Shown in pieces: positions 1-11,657 of a stretch of 64,000 nt of DNA (its first letter is position 1; every line of letters starts with the position of its first letter). A model generated the notes under the pieces. That model ran no database searches. It had not been told where the DNA came from and worked only from the letters and a program-made list of their open reading frames with translations. The stretch is from Theobroma cacao. Its lineage: Eukaryota > Streptophyta > Magnoliopsida > Malvales > Malvaceae. The stretch lies in assembly GCF_000208745.1 (NCBI RefSeq), contig NC_030858.1:27534749-27598748 (forward strand), given 5' to 3'. The position numbers and the translations under genes were made by a program.

Positions 1-503
1 ATAAAAATTTTCGTTTAGTCCTCTAGTGGCAAAATTACCATTTTGCCCTTGTGCTCCAAAAATACTAGGAATCATAATTTTTTTCACTGCTAAACATCAT
101 TTTATACTCCAATAATCATAATTATATTTCATATAATTACTCTTGGTCAAATGTGATCAAATCTTGGCTAAAAATCTCCATTTTATCATCAAATGGTAAA
201 GTGACCGTTTTGTCTCTAATCGGTCAATTTTTCGGATGGACTCCAAACTGGACCTTGAACTTCAAATCACTATTCTAAGTCATTCTGTGGGTTTCAAAAT
301 TTTCAATTTCCTCTTAAAATTTTTATTTGAACTAGTTCAAGGCTCGATTTAACTTAGTTGTACCACTCGATACAATATCGTCTTTTAATCGAGCTTGACA
401 GGGTCTCACATAGGTGGCCAATCACACTAAAACAAAAAAGATTGGTGGTGACTCCTTAACCCATATCAAGATGATCGAGTTTCCAGACTCGCACATTATG
501 ACA
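1..503 (+). repeat. 3' part of a diverged Tat-type LTR, truncated by the window edge
   Basis: The stretch from about 410 to 503 matches the last ~140 bases of the solo LTR that ends at 4097. Both read aggtggccaatcacac, then a short A-rich run, then agattggtgg and gactcc, and both finish with a cgcac(g/a)tta(c/t) block ending in gaca. The end at 503 has the CA expected of an LTR. It is clearly more diverged than the solo LTR, so it is an older copy or another subfamily in the same orientation. The LTR start is outside the window, and no gene is visible in it. Confidence 0.6.
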
Positions 504-1205
504 ATATTTTTACATCATTCTCGATCTTGATTTGCTTTACTGTGCAATGGTTTGATTCTCTATTCCCCCAAGAAGTCTATGTAAAAGGAAAATTGTTGAA
601 TTATTATGCAAAGCCTACTCTTTTAGTCTTCTATCATTTTGAAGAACTTTGCCACCAAAGACTAGCCTCTACATGTTTTTAGCAATACTTTATATTTCTT
701 TTCAATTTGAAATTTGAGACTTAACGCATTGTTAGAGAATTTCACATTAAAGGCTCTAATAGTAGATCCCTTCACAAATATTTGCAATTAGATATGAGTA
801 TAATCCGATAAGACAAAGTTTGTTTGCAATCTCCCACATAAACAATAAAAAGATTCACTCACCTTCATATAATCTTCAACCCTTAGAGATTCCTTGCCAA
901 TCAAGACTTGGAAATCTAGTTTTTCTTTAACTAGGAACTTGTATTCAACCTTTTGCATTATATTTTATGAACAAAGAAGTATGAGTCATAAGCTGGAAAT
1001 AAGTAAACAAATATCTACACCTATAATTAAAAGTTGTCTTGAGAAAGGGACAATTGAGAGCAAATGGAGCACCACGTCGATAGCTCAATTGATTGACTCG
1101 TGGAGTTTCAATTTTGGGTTAAGTGAGAGTTATCCCATGAGGGGTTTTGTTTTGTGGGTTTGGGACGTAGCTGGGTTTTGCTTACTTTTTAAAAGCTGTT
1201 TTTGT
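504..1205. other. unassigned DNA between two LTRs
   Basis: The longest ORF (894-1247, 117 codons) runs into the solo LTR and resembles no family I recognise. A gypsy primer-binding site is not evident directly after 503. I see no coding or RNA gene here. Confidence 0.4.
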
Positions 1206-1386
1206 CTTTTTGTAGACACTAAATTACAAACAAAAAAAAATGAATAAAAAAATATATAATAAAATTAAAAAAAATGAAATGAAAAAAGAAAGGAGAGAGG
1301 TACGACTGGCAGGGTAGTGGAACTTGCCCCCTGGTGCACAGGGACAAAGCAATGGAGCGTGCCCCCTCCAGAGCCCAGGAATCGGG

Positions 1387-1392
1387 TATAAA
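1387..1392 (+). promoter_or_regulatory. TATA box of the solo LTR promoter
   Basis: TATAAA lies ~175 bases into the LTR after a GC-richer stretch. The homologous place in the other LTR copy also has TATAAA (55048-55053, minus strand). U3 would then be short and R-U5 about 2.7 kb long. Confidence 0.5.
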
Positions 1393-2589
1393 GGGGAAGG
1401 GGCACTGTAGCATCCGGGGGAGGGAACCTACAAGCTTTCTAAGCAATCGAGAGCAACCAAAAATAGCGAAAAAAATGAAAAAATCAATCAAATCAAAAAA
1501 GGCACCCTAAGTTTGCCTAACAACCAGAATCAACACAGCGAAAAATACCACACATATGCACAAAAAAGGATAGGAAGCCTGGGGTTTTAGGCTCGCCGCT
1601 GGTGAAAAGAAAAAGCAGAAAGAAGAGAGAGTTTGGTTCGAAAGGCCGACGCCGAAAAAAAGAAAGAGAGAGAGATCCGATTTAGTGGGAGCTGGGGCTT
1701 TCGGGTTTACCAACCACCGGTGAAAGAAGAGTGAGAGAGATCTTGACCACCGGTGATAGGAGATCTGGAAATCGGATGGAGCGGTGCTAAGGGGGTCTGA
1801 TCTGGTGATGCGAGTGGCGTCGGCAGAAAAAAAGAGTTTTCGGGTGGTTGGTGAAGGGAAAGAGAGTGAGAAGAGAAAGGGTTCGAGCTGTCGCAGGGAA
1901 GAGACAGCCGACCGGCGCAGGAAAGACGTTGCCGATTCGAGAGAGAGCTGACCGTTGGGTTGGCCGGCGGCTTGTAGAGAGAAGTTAGAGAGTTTATGGG
2001 TAGAGAGAGAAAGTGAAGGGAAGAAATGGGAAGAAAAGAAAGAAAAAAGGGTTTTATAGTTAGAGCTTAAAGCTAAACGGTGTCGTTTTGGGGGATACGA
2101 TTGGGCAGCTCAAGGGCATCCAAAACGACTGCGTTTTGGCTCAGGAAGGCTGAATACTTAGGGCATGCTCACGGGCTTTCTGCCAGACTGATGCGTACTG
2201 GGCTGAGTTGGGCTTGAATCTTGGGTAAGTTTTAAATCTTGGGCCTTTGTTTGTGATAGTTATGACGATTTTCTTCATGTAGCCTTTTGTTAGTAAAACA
2301 ATGGGAATATAGTATAATAACATGGTAATACAAATTAAAAATATAAAAATAATAATAAATAAAAAAATCAAAATCATTAAAATAAAAAATATATAAAAAA
2401 ATAGGTAAATAACAAAAACAATGATAATAAAATAATAATATAAACGAATGAAACGAATGGTAGGCTAAAAGATTAAATTAAGAAATTAAAAAAATTATTA
2501 TTAGATTAAGCATTAAAAATAATAAAATAGGTATGATAATCAATATTGTAAAGTTAACTCTTTTAAAAATATATATATAATTAATAAAA

Positions 2590-3670
2590 TAATTTGTCGA
2601 TGATGGGACAATCGATCGGGATGCAAGAAGTCGCAATCCCGAGCTTATGTTCCCTAGGCTCGGAATCCGAATCAAGGCTCCACCAGTACGATGGGAGAGC
2701 CTCGATTTCAAGATTTCGAAATCCTTAATAAATAAAGAGTTTGATTATACAAAAAATTACTTGATAAAAATAATAAATAAATAATAAATGATAAAAAATG
2801 ATAAAAAATAATAACAATTCAAACATATAATAAACAATTAATTTGAAAATACAATATACATGACATTAAATAAATAAAAATAAATAAATATATAATAGTA
2901 AATTAAACATTGAGTATTAAGTGGCATGAACTATAAGAAATGTGAAGATAAAGATAAAAATAATAATAATAAATATATATATAAAATAAGATCTTAGGCA
3001 TTAGGTTTGAATAAAAATCGCTTATGAAAAATATAATAATAATAAATATATAAAAATATATAAAAAAATAGTATAATAAAAAAATATATAATTTTTGTTC
3101 ACTAAAATAACATAGAATTATAAGCAATTTGTCTAAGTATAAATGGAAAACATAAAAACTTTACATTTACACAAAAAATGTAAAGTATAAAAAAAATAAT
3201 AATAAGAAATAAGAAATATGGTAATAAAATATATAATTAAATAAAAATAATTAATAATAACAAAAAACATAGATAATTGCATTAGCATAGCATATATGTA
3301 TTACATCATACATATCATTGCATATAAATACTTTTGTTTTCGAGTTTAAGCCCCGATGATGAGATCTTCCGGGGATCCTGCGAATGCGGGTATTTCTCGA
3401 AAAGTTCCTTAGGTGAAAAGATATCCTCGGGTCCCACCAGTATGATGGGAGGGCTCGAGAACCATCTTTAATAAAAGGCTTTTGCCCGAATTAGGTTCAT
3501 TATGCACCAAAATATTATTTTAAAAAGAAAACGTACGATGACCCCGATGACGGGAATTATTCGTCGAATTTGCGAAGGCGAGTTTCTCGGATAATTCCCT
3601 AGGTGAGAGAATATCCCGAGTCCCACCAGTATGATGGGCGGATTTGGGAAAATATCCTCGATAAAAGGTT
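2590..3670 (+). repeat. three hairpin-bearing modules inside the solo LTR
   Basis: Three GC-rich modules of ~110-120 bases stand in very AT-rich DNA. Each opens with a (C)CCGATGA(T/C)GGGA-like block and closes with a block close to CCCACCAGTATGATGGG. The closing block is at 3433-3449 and 3622-3638, with a weaker copy ccaccagtacgatggg at 2680-2695. Between them modules 2 and 3 share a cga...gcgaa..cg..ttctcg...ttcc.taggtga core. The CCCA and TGGG arms of the closing block can pair. The same three modules occur inverted in the LTR at 52329-55287. Confidence 0.75.
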
Positions 3671-4102
3671 ATTCGTCCGGCATTTTTATCTCACGCCATG
3701 CACTTCATCTCGCCACCCATTTGCATTCCATTTTGAGTTAAATAGGAGATAAAATAAGAGAATAATAATTAAAAAAATATAGTGAAATTAAAAAATTAAA
3801 GCCCAATAGGATAATCTAAAAATGGTACCGTTCATAGAACGGGCGTCTCAGGGGTGCTAATCCTTCCCTGGGCGTAACCGTACTCCCGAACCTAGAGCTA
3901 AAAAATCGCAGACCGGTTTAAGGTTCTTTTCGGTGGACTTAAAATTAATTTAAGTTTTCATCGATTAGAATCAAGTCATTAGGTGGCCAATCACACCCAG
4001 TAAAAAAGATTGGTGGCGACTCCTAGTTTAATTTTTTTTAGTGAGTTTTTCACGTTAGTGTCTGACGGTCGGGTTCCCGGACCCGCACGTTACGACACTT
4101 TT

Positions 4103-5190
4103 CCCTTTGGTATTTGGAACCTTCCTTCTCTTTAGTTTCTCCTTCTTTCTATTTTCCCTTTATTTCCATTCAGTTCCAATATCGAGAACATTCTTATCTT
4201 TTGTTTTGTTTTTCTCTTGGATTTTTTTGCCTTTCTATTTTCCCTTCTCTTTGTTCTTTTCGGTTCCAGTGTCCAAATCCTTCTCATCTTTTTCTTTCTA
4301 CTTTTCATTTCTTTCTTATTAGTTCTTCGCATTTTTTTGGATTTTTTTTGTTTGCTTACTTTGTTTTCTCTCTTTCTATTAAAGTAGGTGTTCACTTTTG
4401 AGGGTGAAGTGGCATCCAAAGACATCATCCACATAGCTAAACCCATCGTATCTCATTTTCTCTCTCTGTTGTGAAAAGTGCAAAAAAAGCTCCAAGGTTA
4501 AATGGGTTTCTTTAATATTTTTTTTTGTTATGGTTAGGGCTAGAAAGGTCTATGGTATTTGAGCAATACATATTGCTTTGCTTTTTCTAAGTCCCTGTTG
4601 TGATGGGTTCATGTAGGAGTTCATTGGCTTAATTGAGGGGAATAGGTATTTTTGATGTACTTGCTTCCTTTTGGTCTAACACTTGGCCATCCTATTTTTA
4701 TTTTACTAGTGTACTTTGTCTTTTGAACTTTCAATCTTTTGTTCGGGTTCTTGAGGAGTTTTATCTATAATAAAACTAAAAATAAATATCAAATCCTCAC
4801 CTCTTTTAATCGATTTTGATTATAATAGTATAATAGAGCTTACACATATTTAAGCCTTGTTTCCTATTCTTTGATTATATTTCTAAATTGCAATCAATTT
4901 TGATGATAATGGTATAATGGGGCTTATGCATATTCAAACTTTGTCTCTTATTCTTTGATTATATTTCTAAATTGTAAACAGTATTTGATTATTCAATGTT
5001 GAATCTCAATCTGAATATTTTTTCTTGAAGATAAAAGATTGAAAAATAAGATATTTTTGACTAAAGTGAATCATATTGGTATCACTTAAATTGTCATTTT
5101 TATATGAAAATTGTTGAATTATGCATAAATAATTTAAACAAAAAAGAAACTGATGTATATCTATTTCATTTGCCACGTCTCAGCTAAGAG
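4103..5190. other. unassigned DNA with an ~84-bp tandem duplication
   Basis: 4103-4400 is pyrimidine-rich on the + strand and open in several frames on both strands, which is compositional. At 4805-4890 and 4891-4974 two copies of an ~84-bp unit follow each other, both ending ttctttgattatatttctaa. No gene is recognised. Confidence 0.5.
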
Positions 5191-5197
5191 AATGGCC

Positions 5198-5385
5198 ACG
5201 ATTTCGAGCTAGGAGTTTTAAATCTCTAGCAGAGTTTGCAAAAAGAAAAGACAAATTGCTTATGTGTGATTCAAACTAAAAAAATGAAGAATTGCTCTTA
5301 AAGAGTCGCCACACCCAGCCTTGAAGAAAGGGGTTTTAAATCTCTAGCAAGGCTTCCAAACAAAAAAAACCCAAATTGCCCATCT
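5198..5385. repeat. degenerate tandem duplication, ~100-bp unit
   Basis: Two similar units share gttttaaatctctagca and a following caaattgcc/ttgcttatgtgtga-type stretch. No coding potential or known family is evident. Confidence 0.45.
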
Positions 5386-5389
5386 GTGA

Positions 5390-7610
5390 ATAATCCTTTG
5401 ATGATCGGCGTGGAGGATCGACTTCAACCCTACTGGTGTTTTTGTGTCCATTCCCATCTTGTGTTCTTTTTACTCCTCGAGTTGGCTTACACGTACCTGA
5501 TCATTTTTTATCTTTTCAACTTCACTTATTGTCGGCTTGCCCTCGAGTCTGATCATTATCCTCGAGCTTGCCCTCGGGCCGGCTTAGGGAAGAAAAAGGG
5601 ATCATGAATTTTTAATATTTTTTGGTGGATTTCTGTCAGAGGGTTTTGATTTTTGGGATTCAGTGTTATGGTTTGATTTTGAGATTTCATTTTAGCCCTT
5701 GAATTTTGTACAACTGGTTGACCTGCAAGAAATTTTTCAAAGCAATTTAACCAAACAAAAACAACTCTACTACAAAACAGTTGTCTTAGATTGGGCGCAT
5801 TTCTTCGCTTTGTCTTTTTCGCCAGAAAATCAGAAGGAGAACCATAAACCTGTTACCAAAGCTAAACGTGTTAAGACCTCCAAGCCTTAGCCTGAGCTTA
5901 AGTACTTCGAAGACAAGCAAAACTTGATCCCTCTAAATTTCCCCGCAATGTCTTATCTTATGTTTTTTTTTTCCTTAAGTCAAAGTTTTGATGTTTTTGT
6001 TTATGATTGAAATTTTGAATACGATAGCTTTAGGGTTTTTTTTAAGTTTATTATTTTGATTTGTTGAATATATCTGAATGAATTTGAAGTTAAAAGATTT
6101 AGGTTAAGAGTAAATTTCTTAATTCTGTTGACTTTTTTAATTTACATTGAGTTGTTAATTTTGGATAGTAGAGGTTAAATTTTATTATTAGCTTTCGTGC
6201 TCATATGTGAATATTAAAGCTTACTGTTCATAATGGATACGAATTTAGAGCCTAAATATTATTTTTTAGGATAATTAAATGAGGCAAAGTCCTACGTTGT
6301 TGTTGCTTTTCCAATTCATTTTTATGAAAGTTGTCATTTTCTGTTGTGTAGGAAGATTTGTGAAAATCTACATTTCCTGTTGGAATAGAGGTTGGAGTTT
6401 TGAGTTTCCCATATAGGATTTTTTGTTATGTCTTCTTCTAGAATTTAAATTTGTAGCTTACATTTCGCTTTTTTTTCTTTTGTGAGATCAATTGGACACT
6501 GTTTACCAATTCAACTACAACTTTTCGAATCTTGAATTAAGTTGCAGGAGTCTTTTTGCCTTTTCTTTTTCTTAAACAGTATGATATAAATTTTTAGTTA
6601 ACTAAAACATTTATATCCCATTAGTCATAAGTTTATATCCCATTACTTCCATCCTTTAGTTCTTAATTTATAACCTTTTAATTATTAATTTATTAGGATA
6701 TATGTCGTTGAATGCTCAAATCTGATTGACAATTAATACCCACGTTGCCTTATTTTTTACACCGAAGCAGTAACATAAATTCGACATTATCGTCATAATT
6801 TTTGTAAATGATACCGGATAAATGTGCAGCAAATCATTTCCAAAACATTGGTGAACAAAAATCAATGAAGTATAAACACCTCAAAATTGGTCTTACAACC
6901 AAAAAACAAATTTTGTATACCTTTATGAATGCTTCTTGCTATAAAAAAAAAAATTATTTGCACATACAGCTTCTACTCAAAAAATCAACATCTTTTATGA
7001 ATATAGATTTACATGTACAATTTATTACACAATTGGTTTTGGAATCTAGCGTGAAGTAGGGGTCCAATTCTAGTTTATAATAGCGAGTGAGATCAGTAAT
7101 TAAAATCTACATTAAACCTTTACCATATAGTAGAATATAGTTTGCAAATGTAATTCCTAATGAATTTCAACCAAGAATTAAATGTCTCTCTCATGGTAAG
7201 GTTATACCATATAATTATAGTTTGACTTGTATTTACCATATTTTTTCCAATAGGCATCCTTTTTCTCCCCGTCTTTTTTTATTTTTCTTTTTTCACCTAC
7301 ATATATGCCCTGTTTTTATTCCTTAGTTTCACTTTCTTTCTGCAATTAATATCTTTTTGTTCTCTCACATGTTCAGGTTAAAGCGGAGAGCATAAAAATA
7401 TCACAAAATCTTTGCTAATGTGTCTAAAGTAAGAGCTTGCTTTTAGAATCAACACTATCCTTTTGTTGAACACATCTTTAATTCACGATGGGTTAAAAAG
7501 AAAATTTTTCATTACCATGATTTTAAGACCATTAATACAACTCAATGCATAAATTGTTAGCTTCTGAAACTCAGTTATGATCAATCTATTTTACACACAA
7601 AATGTTTGTT
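5390..7610. other. unassigned AT-rich DNA
   Basis: A few short ORFs occur (for example 5699-5890, 63 codons, Lys-rich C-terminus), but none has a recognisable domain, splice support or a matching neighbour. The block may be internal sequence of a decayed Helitron that ends at 10139, but nothing proves it. Confidence 0.3.
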
Positions 7611-7617
7611 AAGTTAA

Positions 7618-8005
7618 GACACCCACAAAATGTTTGATCTTTTAACTTTAAATCAAATAGTATTTTTTTTTGTTTTAAACATTCAAGTATGAAATTTAAT
7701 GATGACGTTTTCTTGGTCTTATACTATTAATTCATGGTTACTGCTGATTGGTTTTAGGTTTTTTATGATGTTCAGAATAAAGTAAATTGGCTAGATTAGA
7801 GTTTGGTTGGGTCTACTGAGTGATGACACCCACCAAATGTTTGATCTTTTAACTTTAAATCAAATGGTACTTTCTTTTGTCTTAAATATTAAAGTATAAA
7901 ATTTCATGATGACGTTTTTTTGGTGTTACACTATTAATTTGTGGTTACTGTTGAATGGTTTTAGGGGTTTTATGATATTGAGAAGAAAGCAGATTGGCTA
8001 GGTTT
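7618..8005. repeat. tandem duplication, ~207-bp unit
   Basis: Both copies (about 7618-7800 and 7825-8005) run gacaccca(c)..aaatgtttgatc, then ttaactttaaatcaaat, then atgatgacgtttt, then ctattaatt, then tggttttagg. Identity looks around 85-90 percent by eye. No ORF spans the unit. Confidence 0.65.
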
Positions 8006-8584
8006 TAATGATTGTTGTTGGTAAGGAAGTTGCTTAAAAGCTTTTACTAAAGTGTTGTTCTTCCAAGTTTTAGTATAGATTGAATAATCTACCAATAGTT
8101 ACCATCTCTCTCTCTCTTTTCTTGGATCCCTAAAATTGAGAAAATTTCAATTTCAATGTTTTTAAGGAGTTGAATTCCTTACATAAAATGTTACACATGT
8201 CATTTTATGTATGTAACATTCAAACTGTCAAAGGCATATACATCTCATTATTTTAATAGAAATACATGTTAATGATTTAATTGTAAGAGTTATTTTTTAC
8301 TATAATTAATTAATCTTGGATTGGATATTTCTCCTAAAATTTAATAGCTAAAAGCCTAAGCAAAGTTACCACGTTTTGATTACACAATGAAACTTAAGAA
8401 GAAAACCTTTTGTTGGTGAGTTCTAGTAGGCTCCTTATACGATAAATGTTTGATAAACTATCCATGTCCCACTTTTGGTTATTTAATGCTTTAAAGAAAG
8501 CTGTTTATTGGAAGACAACTTTAGTGATCAAATCACTCCACTTTATTTCATTTGATGTAGTTAATATATATTTTATTTGATCTG

Positions 8585-8860
8585 TTGGTCTTTGCTGCTT
8601 TATCTTCTTATATATATGATGATTTGGAAAGATATTTATCATTGAATTCTCCTAGATTTATACAGCTTTAGTATTTTAATCTATGAAACAAAGTTGATCT
8701 TGGCTGCTTTATGTACCAATATATATGATGATTCTGAAACATTTCTATCATTGTAGATATGTTGATCTTAGTTGCTTTATGTGTTGATGTATATAATGAT
8801 TTCAAAGCCTTTCTATCATTAAATACTTGTAGTTTTATATAGTCTCAATATTTAAATCTA
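8585..8860. repeat. three degenerate repeats of ~70-110 bases
   Basis: Three units share ttgatcttggctgcttta-like sequence, then atatatatgatgatt, then tttctatcatt. They look like a local tandem expansion. No gene is visible. Confidence 0.5.
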
Positions 8861-9030
8861 TAGATATGTACTTGGATAATTTCTGTGATACGATTTTTTG
8901 GATCATGGTGATGCTTTTTACTAAGAACGATCTTTTAGGGTAGCCACATAAATCGTAGAATGAATTATCAAACCTTGATCTACTAGGCCAATTGAAAAAT
9001 ATTCCATCACATAAAAATATATATGTATAA

Positions 9031-9500
9031 CAACAACTGCAAAAAATCATTGTTCAAGATGATATTGGTAACATGGAATTTGTAGCTTTTGATAGACCAG
9101 CGAAAAAGTTAGTGGGGGCAACAATTGCAGAACTGGCAATAGTAAAAACTATTCACAAAATGATACAGCTTATACTTGTTAGAGCCTTAATCAAACAAGA
9201 ACTTTCATAATAGGTTTAACATCAAAGGTAATCAAAACTAGAGTCATCAACTTTAAACTCTTTGATTGCGATCAAATTCAAGACCAACATTATCTTCCTT
9301 CATGTGCTACTACTCCATCTTAAGCCACACCACTTCAAATCATATTTGATGACTCTCAAAAGCAACTTCCGTCATCACCGATTTATAGTCAAGTTGCTAG
9401 AGAGCTATTTCCAAACTCAACACCTTTAAAGCTAGCAACAATCAACCATAAACAAGAATCACCAACCAAAAAATTCAAAACCAAGTATAAAACATTTTAA
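9031..9500 (+). pseudogene. decayed RPA-like OB-fold fragment, probably Helitron-borne
   Basis: Frame 1 from 9031 to 9210 encodes 59 residues including QDDIGNMEFVAFDRPAKKLV. This matches the pattern of the C-terminal OB fold of the large RPA subunit (hydrophobic strand, DD-G, E/F-F-V-x-FDR, then K-L-G). A second open stretch, 9324-9500 in another frame, reads PLQIIFDDSQKQ and ends in a Lys-rich tail (ESPTKKFKTK), similar to the tails of plant Helitron RPA-like proteins. A stop precedes the first stretch and the frame changes between the two, so it is not functional as it stands, unless unseen introns exist. RPA-like genes are known cargo of plant Helitrons, and a Helitron-like 3' end lies 640 bases downstream. 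A remnant of a host RPA70 paralogue is the alternative. Confidence 0.5.
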
Positions 9501-9527
9501 ACTCAATATAATTCCGTTTTCTTGCAT

Positions 9528-9530
<3 letters not shown>

Positions 9531-9570
<40 letters not shown>

Positions 9571-9594
9571 CATCATANATAACCTACATTTTGC

Positions 9595-9637
<43 letters not shown>
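9531..9637. repeat. paired (AT)n microsatellites with an ambiguous base
   Basis: Two AT dinucleotide runs (about 9531-9568 and 9598-9637) flank ~30 bases that contain the only N seen in the window (9578). The short ORFs here on both strands are repeat artefacts. Confidence 0.85.
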
Positions 9638-10097
9638 CAATGAATTATTTTACTCCAATGCAAGTTGGTATCCAAAAGAACGAACTAATAGACCTCAATC
9701 TCAACTGCAACATTACTAGTAAACTTCTGTTCATAACCATGTGGTTGCAAGACGAACAACAATTAGAGTTAAAGTTGTCCTTCTTTTTTTGTATAGAGAT
9801 AGCAACTTCTGCTGCAACCTTTATTCACAACTCTTTATAACTGTATGTTGTGAATAGATTAGCACTTAAATAATTGTGCAGCTTTTGATCTCTTGTATAG
9901 ACACAATAGCCCAAATTTTTTGTAACTAATGATGATAAAACACTAACATATCTTTTGCAACACAAGGGAGCAGCCAATTAGATAAGTAGCTTTATAAATA
10001 TTTATGTATTGTGACTACACTATGATCATTAAAATGTAAATATATTTTAGTAATCATTGTTTGCAAACTTATTCTACCACTCTGATTTAACCCCAAA

Positions 10098-10139
10098 ATT
10101 ACCTATGTTGCACGAGTGCATCGCATGGGCATACTCTAA
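10098..10139 (+). mobile_element. Helitron-like 3' terminus
   Basis: The sequence has a hairpin-capable stretch (tgcac-ga-gtgca, 10109-10120, then tcgcatgggc) followed by atactCTAA and a T. Plant Helitrons end in CTRR preceded by a short GC-rich hairpin and insert before T. The hairpin is degenerate. The 5' TC end was not located. The RPA-like remnant upstream fits the same element. Confidence 0.45.
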
Positions 10140-11452
10140 TGAACTTAAAAATAACCTTTTGCTTGTTTATGGAATAAATTGTCTTAAATAAAGAAACATC
10201 CTTTACCATTGAGATAATAATCCTTTACCATTGAGATAATAGGGAAATTTGAGAAAGTATCATTAGTAAGTTCATTAGTATCAAGATGATAGCTTCTGCT
10301 CCAATCTTTAAGTTTAGCCAATTGGTTTTCCATCTTCCATGGGATCTTGAGTGTCATCTACACAGCATGTAGTAGTCAATAGTATGAAAACAAACAGGTG
10401 ATAATCGAAATGCTTAATTGAGAAATAGCTAATGAAGCAACCTAGTACTCTTTTGGTGATTCGAATCTTGCGAAAATCTTAACTATTAGATAGGCATTGT
10501 TGGCATTTGCTGCCTCAAAATGAGTGAGTATTTGTAAAATCTTTATTGAAAGTGACTCTCTAGACAATGTTAAATAGGTTATTAATCAAAATTTTAACCA
10601 TACATGATAAATACTAATGACAGAAAATTTTTTATGATGTGATATGTCACGTCAATAATTTTTGTTTTGTCTAATTAGCACGTCATATTTGATTTCACAT
10701 ATATAAAAAATGATAAGTATCATTGGAATATCGTTCATCATGTCTTCGTTATGAGACGACGACTTAATTTTATATATAAAAAAAAGACAAGAACTTAATT
10801 AAGTAAAATAAAAGAATATAAACTCAATTGGATATAAATAAAGTATTTTTTAATTAAATATAATAAAAAAAAAACTCAATTGTAAAAACGTATATAGTTC
10901 AATAGTTTTTTATTATGTAAACCTAAAAGCATTGAACATTGATTAATAGAGTCCAAAGCACATGAATCACTGATACCATCCACGATAATTGGAGACAATT
11001 TTGAAATACAATTACTCGACAACTAGTAAATGTAATAATAATAACAAAAATGTATTCAAAATAAATTAATTATGTCATATGTATGTGTATGGCCCATGAT
11101 ATGATTGATATCAATGGTGAGTTAAATGCAAATTTCAAATAATTATATGTAATTTTTTTATAGACTTTTAAGCTTAAATTCGACCCATTTGTATAACCTA
11201 ACTTGTCTAAAATGAATGAATTTATTAATAATATTATATATTTTATTTTAATTTTAAAAATATATTAAATATTAATATAAAATATTTATTTTATTATTGT
11301 AATAACAAAAAACATAAAAATACAAATTAAGGTGAGCTCAAACTTGATTTTTAAAAAATAAAAAATTGATAAACCTAGTTGGAGTCCACCTCATAAATAC
11401 CTTTATTCCTATCACTTTCCTTTTTTTGTTTAATTAAAAAATCGATAGTCTA
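10140..11452. other. AT-rich intergenic DNA
   Basis: No gene is seen. There is a perfect 22-bp tandem duplication at 10198-10219/10220-10241 (unit atcctttaccattgagataata). Confidence 0.5.
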
Positions 11453-11657
11453 TCTATAATATACTTAAAAGGAAGCTCCAAAAAAGCTACTTCGCTTAAC
11501 CATGTGTCAATTTTAGAGAGTGCTTAAAAAGGTTGAACAATATTTTCAAAAGAGGTATGAAATTGTTCATGGGGTTGTAAGGGTATGAGCTTTACTCGGA
11601 CCGCATGTGTGAGTGTCTTATATTTAGGCCGTATGCAATGCAGAAGTCATACTCTAG
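11453..11657 (+). mobile_element. short non-autonomous Helitron-like element
   Basis: The 205-bp stretch starts TCTATAATATACTTAAAAGG after an A and ends catactCTAG before a T, the A|TC...CTRR|T arrangement of Helitrons. The end resembles the 3' terminus at 10139 (both have gcatactct or tcatactct before CTRR). It has no coding capacity. The expected subterminal hairpin is poor. Confidence 0.4.

Larger units (their letters stand above)
1211..4097 (+). repeat. solo LTR of a Tat-lineage Ty3/gypsy element, with 5-bp TSD
   Basis: The LTR starts TGTAGACACTAAA and ends ACGTTACGACA, giving TG...CA ends over 2887 bp. It is flanked by a perfect 5-bp direct repeat CTTTT (1206-1210 and 4098-4102). No gag or pol follows, so this is a solo LTR, the normal product of recombination between the two LTRs of one element. 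The same family forms the 3' LTR at 52329-55287 on the other strand: the first bases, the gtacgact..cagggt block, the TATA region, the repeated hairpin modules and the last ~140 bases all correspond. LTRs near 2.9 kb with a G-rich polypurine tract are known in the Tat/Ogre group. Confidence 0.9.

Noticed and set aside
4107..4446. Overlapping ORFs on both strands (up to 104 codons)
   Set aside because: Pyrimidine-rich composition removes stop codons on both strands. The products are Phe/Ser- or Lys/Arg-rich with no domain.
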